Source: Chara braunii
Taxonomy: Eukaryota; Streptophyta; Charophyceae; Charales; Characeae
Length of the DNA stretch: 23,652 bases
Reading direction: 5' to 3'
Assembly (NCBI GenBank): GCA_003427395.1
Contig: BFEA01000466.1
Span: 938,432-962,083 of the forward strand
Shown: positions 19,280-23,652 of the stretch, piece after piece
Layout: each line of letters begins with the position of its first letter
How positions within the stretch are numbered: position 1 is the stretch's first letter
The notes under the pieces: model-generated
Told to the model about the DNA's origin: nothing
What the model saw: only the letters and a program-made list of their open reading frames with translations
The model's database searches: none
Program-made: the position numbers and the translations under genes

Positions 19280-19280
<1 letters not shown>
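18426..19280. other. Unassigned region, no recognisable gene
   Basis: Pyrimidine-rich on +, with short frames only. One frame from 18423 has a Met-Gln-Thr-Val-Gln-Gly-Phe-Phe start internal to it but no family resemblance. No LTR pair or tRNA seen. Confidence 0.4.
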
Positions 19281-19311
<31 letters not shown>

Positions 19312-19375
19312 AAAAAAAAAAAAAAGAGAAAGAGAGAGAGAGAGAAAAAGAGAAAGAGAGAGAAAGAGAGAGAAG
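19281..19375. repeat. GA/A-rich microsatellite
   Basis: Alternating ga runs interrupted by a 15-A stretch (about 19311-19325) and further gaga/gaaa blocks. It lies 80 bp before the satellite array. Confidence 0.97.
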
Positions 19376-19454
19376 ACAAGAAGAACCCCTAATCAATTCA
19401 GCCCCCCGTAATAGCAACCAAACGTCGACCACCCGTCCCATAGCGAAAGATTGA

Positions 19455-22240
19455 ATAAATATATCTTGGAAAAACTTAACAAGGAGAGGTTAGACTCATA
19501 GAAAACACATATTCATAGGAAAGGAGATCATCTAAACAAGATCCGGAGTATGAACTCGACAATGAGAGGCTAGAGTAGTGGAAGCAAATGCACAAAAGAG
19601 AAGAGATCAACAAGGTGAAGAACCGAAACATGAACTTGACAACTAGAGGCTAGACTAGTGGAAGCACATGCCCAAAGGACAAGAGATCAACAAGGTAAAG
19701 ATCCGGAACATTAACTTGACAAGGTGAGACTAGACTAGTGGAAAACACATGCACAAAGTACAAGAGATCAACAAGGTAAAGATCCGGTGTACGAACTTGA
19801 CAATGAGAGACTAGACTAGTGGAAAGCACATGCACAATGGAGAAGAGTTCAACAAAGTAAAGATCCGGAACATGAATTTGATAATTAGAGACTAGACTAG
19901 TGGAAGGCACATGCATAAAGGATAAGAGTTCAACAAAGTGAAGAACCGGAACATGAACTTAACAATGTAGACTGGACTAGTGGAAGCACATGCACAAAGG
20001 AGAATAGTTCAACAAAGTAAAAGATCCGGAACATTAACTTAACAATGAAGACCATACTAGTAGAAGCACATGCACAAAGGATAAAAATCAACAAGGTAAA
20101 AATCCGGAACATGAACTTGACAACTAGAGGCTAGACTAGTGGAAAGCACATGCACAAAGGACAAAAGATCAACAAGGTAAAAATTCGGAATACGAACTTC
20201 ACAATGAGAGACTAGACTAGTGGAAAGCACATGCAAAATGCAGAAGAGTTCAACAAAGTAAAGATCCGGAACATGAAATTGACAATTAGAGACTAGACTA
20301 GTGGAAGGCACATGCACAAAGGAGAAGAGTTTAACAAAGTGAAGAACCGGAACATGAACTTGACAATGTAGACTAGACTAGTGGAAGCACATGCACAAAG
20401 GAGAAGAGTTGAACAAGGTAAAAAATCCGGATCATGAACTTGACAATGAAGACTATACTAGTGGAAGCATATGCACAAAGGACAGAGATCAACAAGGTAA
20501 AGATCCGGAACATGAACTTGACAACTAGAGGCTAGACTAGAGGAAGCACATGCACAAAGGACAAGAGATCAACAGGGTAAAGATCCGCAATATGAACTTG
20601 ACAATGAGAGACTAGACTAGTGGAAAGCACATGCACAATGAAGAAGAGTTCAACAATGTAAAGATCCGGAACATGAACTTGACAATGTGGACTAGAATAG
20701 TGGAAACACATACACAAAGGAGAAAATTTCAACAAACTGAAGAGCCGGAACATCAACTTGTCAATGTAGATTAGACTAGTGGAAGGCACATGCACAAAGG
20801 ACAAGAGATCAACAGGGTAAAGATCCGGAATATGAACTTGACAATGTGAGACTAGACTAGTGGAAGCACATGCGCAAAGGACAAAAGATCAACAAGGTGA
20901 AGAACCGAAACATGAACTTTGACAATGGGAGACTAAGCTAGTGGAAGGCACATGCACAAAGGAGAAGAGTTCAACAAAGTAAAGATCCGGAGCATGAAAT
21001 TGACAATTAGGGACTAGACTAGTGGAAGCACATGCACAAAAGTAGATGTCAACAAGGTGAAGATCCGGAATATGAACTTGACAATGAGACTACACTAGTG
21101 GAAAGCACATGCACAATGAAGAAGAGTTCAACAAAGTAAAGATCCGGAGCGTGAACTTGACAATTAGAGACTGGACTAGTGGAAGCACATGCACAAAAGG
21201 AGAAGATCAACAAGGTGAAGATCCGGAATACGAACTTGACAATGAGACTAGACTAGTGAAAAACACATGCACAATGGAGAAGGGTTCAACAAAGTAAAGA
21301 TCCGGAACATGAACTTGATAACTAGAGGCTAGACTAGTGGAAGCACATGCACAAAGGACAAGAGATCAACAAGGTGAAGAACCAGAACATGAACTTGACA
21401 ATGGGAGACTAACATAGTGGAAGGCACACGCACAAAGAAGAAGAGTTCAACAAAGTAAAAATTTCGAAGATAAACTTTATAATGAAGACTAGACTAGAGG
21501 AAAACACATGCACAATGAGTAGATGTCAACAAGGTAAAGATCCGGAACATGAACTTGATAATAAGACTAGGCTAACGGAAAACACATATACATTGGAGAA
21601 GAGTTCAACGAACATGAATTTGACAATTAGAGACGAGACTAGTGGAAGCAAATGCACAAAAAAGAAGATCAACAAGGTAAAGATCTGGAACATAACTTGA
21701 CAATGGAGACTAGACTAGTGGAAAGTCCATGCACAACGAGTAGAGACCAAACAAGGTAAAAATCCGGAACATGAACCTGACAGTGGGAAACTTAACTAGT
21801 GGAAGCACGTGCATAAAGAGAAGAGATCAACTTAAGCAAAGATTCGGAACATGAACTTGACAAAGGAGAGGCTAGCCTTGTGGAAGCACATGCACAAAGG
21901 GAAGAGATCAACTAAACAAAGATCCGGAACATGAACTTGACAAAGGAGGAGGCTAGTCTAGTGGAAGCACATGCACAACGAGTATGGATCAACGAAGTAA
22001 AGATCCGGAATATGAACTTGCCAAAAGAGCGACTAGACTAGATAGAAAGCACACGCACATAGAGTATGGATCAACGAAGTAAAGATCCGGAATATGAACT
22101 TGACAAAAGAGAGACCAGACTAGATGGAAAGCACATGCACATAGGGGGAAGATCATCCGGAACATCATACCAAGTATGAACAGGATAATGAGTAGCTATA
22201 CTAATGAAAAAGCACATGCATGCAAAGGGAAGATCAAACG
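19455..22240. repeat. ~80-bp satellite array with higher-order structure
   Basis: About 35 units of the same family as 1-490. The consensus runs roughly 'agagatcaacaaggtaaag', 'atccggaacatgaacttgac', 'aatgagagactagactagtg', 'gaaagcacatgcacaaagg', with spacing of 79-81 bp (for example agatccg at 20501, 20581, 20662, 20741, 20821). In 19641-20523 diagnostic variants repeat every five units, about 401-402 bp (aactagaggctag, cacaatgg+agagttcaac, aattagagac...aaggcac, aatgtagact, aatgaagac). The last two units change to the left-edge subtype. Minus-strand frames across it are by-products. Confidence 0.97.
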
Positions 22241-23552
22241 TGTTGGGCGGGTAGATATCCACTACGGCTCACTGTGGCCACTGCCCTTTGACTGCTGTTT
22301 AGACACCCCACCACGCCTTCAACATACATCCTGACCAGTCAGTCATGCTCCCTTCGCAGATCAACCCCTAACGCCAACGGTGACTTGTACCCCTCCTTTT
22401 TCCCTGTTGCACCTCTCCAGTCTGGTCCCAGCTCCAAGCCCCCATTGCCACTCGCTCACGCCTACTGCGTGTTCTGTCCATAGAGTATTCAGGACCAGTA
22501 AATCCTCTCTTACCGAGGGCAGGCCGGCCTGCCCGGCAACAACACACCCGAGCACAGGAGGACAGCACCGTATAGCACAAAACCCACTCACTCCGACGAG
22601 AGTTCGCTAGACACGGGCGAACTATTGCACTATTCTGCACAGAACAAACCCACACCGGATGGGTGTTTCCAGAAGTTCACCGCCTTTGAAGTGTTGGACA
22701 AAAACCCAAGTTCGGACGGTTCGCCCCGAGCATGCTCCCCAACTTCGACTGCAGACTGCAGTTCTCTCTACCTGGTACTGTCAATTGTGTAAGCCCACAA
22801 TTCCAGATCGCTCTCCTCACCGTCCGTCAATGGACAGAAAGAGCATGACAGCTCGGACCCAGTGTGCACAGATAACCTACAGCTGGCAGAAGGTGAGGGG
22901 GTCAAGACCCGAACAACAACAGCAAGACCTACACAGTATCGGCATGTGCAGGCCTCTCTCTAGCGCGTGCAGGAGATGCAACCTACACATAAAGATAGAA
23001 AAGCAAAACCAGAGAACAGCTCCGTTAAGAACTTCGAGTTGTGAAAAAAAATGACTTCGACAACAGATGAAAGAAAGTCCCCCTCACTTTTTCATCTTTC
23101 CCGTTCTTCATCTCTATATTGTCTATGGAGCCTGTTTTCTACTGTCTTCACAGAGTCACCTTTCGTCATTAGAGTGCCCAGAACATGATAGATCTGATGC
23201 TGCTGAGGATGAACCCCCCATCTTCACTACTTACCCACCCACATAAGCGGGGATTATACGTCCCAGTTGCGGAAATACACGAAGGTTGTCGTCATCATAA
23301 TCTCCCACCCCAAAAAAAAAACGTTTCCTTTTTTTTCCCACCGTGGCTCACTACTTCGCTACAGAAGACGTGATTGCCTGACCGATAGCAAAATAGCAAA
23401 AACAAAAAAAGCAGCGAACCATTTGAAAAGCCAGTTCGTAAAAAAAAAAAAAAAAAAACTTCAAACAACAAGAAAAAGACCATACTACTACCTTTCATGC
23501 CATTCACCAGCATACAATGGCCAGAATGGACAAGCCACCATGCATATGCCCT
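22241..23552. other. Unassigned sequence starting TGTTGGG
   Basis: The satellite stops exactly at 22240 and a GC-richer sequence begins TGTTGGGCGGG, a common start for plant LTRs (TGTTGG). I cannot see a matching end or second copy within the window. Further right there are A runs (about 23310-23318 and 19 A at 23440-23458). No protein or RNA gene recognised. It could be the start of another transposable element or simply flanking DNA. Confidence 0.35.
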
Positions 23553-23564
23553 TCACTCTTCTCT

Positions 23565-23652
<88 letters not shown>
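23553..23652. repeat. CT microsatellite running off the window
   Basis: Continuous ct/tc dinucleotides to the last base; the true length is unknown and assemblies often break here. Confidence 0.98.

Noticed and set aside
19455-22240. CRISPR-like array because of the regular repeats
   Set aside because: The units are contiguous ~80-bp satellite copies without unique spacers, in eukaryotic DNA.
22361-23054. Overlapping frames on both strands after the satellite
   Set aside because: Several frames open at once with no family signal; likely chance in GC-richer sequence.

Overview
The window looks like repeat-dominated nuclear DNA of a eukaryote, most likely a streptophyte (charophyte) green alga. 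No bacterial operon, rRNA gene or intact host gene is visible. The taxonomic guess rests on the style of the Ty3/Gypsy proteins and on a DNMT3-like methyltransferase fragment. It is an inference from memory, and I would put it at about 45%. Isolated single N bases (2434, 3145, 11225, 11228-11229, 13427) suggest ambiguity in a collapsed repeat or a draft assembly.

Layout on the + strand. 1-490: tail of an ~80-bp satellite. 690-1055 (-): decayed exon-sized fragment of a C5-cytosine DNA methyltransferase, DNMT3-like. 1080-1655: 63-65-bp minisatellite. 2905-3965: three more minisatellites with periods of 51, 40 and 29 bp. 4642-5445 (-): an acidic ORF of unknown function lying after pol. 5817-12142 (-): internal region of a Ty3/Gypsy LTR retrotransposon, read right to left as Gag, zinc knuckle, protease, linker, reverse transcriptase, RNase H, integrase with GPY/F module. 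Pol is broken by several in-frame stops and three frameshifts. 12857-16455 (-): four diverged tandem copies of one unrecognised gene of about 225-260 codons, one intact and three broken, in the same orientation as the retroelement and directly upstream of gag. 16456-19280: no recognisable gene, only a tRNA-Ala-like 5' fragment near 18359. 19281-19375: GA/A-rich microsatellite. 19455-22240: long array of the same ~80-bp satellite seen at the left edge, partly organised as a five-unit (~400-bp) higher-order repeat. 22241-23552: unassigned sequence starting TGTTGGG exactly where the satellite stops. 23553-23652: CT microsatellite running off the window.

Interpretation. A Ty3-type element and associated minus-strand ORFs occupy a ~19-kb segment between two stretches of the same satellite. 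I could not find a pair of LTRs, a primer-binding site or a secure polypurine tract by eye, so the element's ends are undefined. The upstream four-copy gene family, the post-pol acidic ORF and the methyltransferase fragment all share the element's strand. They may be cargo of one large element, or independent neighbours. The most novel item is the four-copy family at 12857-16455, which is supported by clear internal alignments but matches nothing I recognise.
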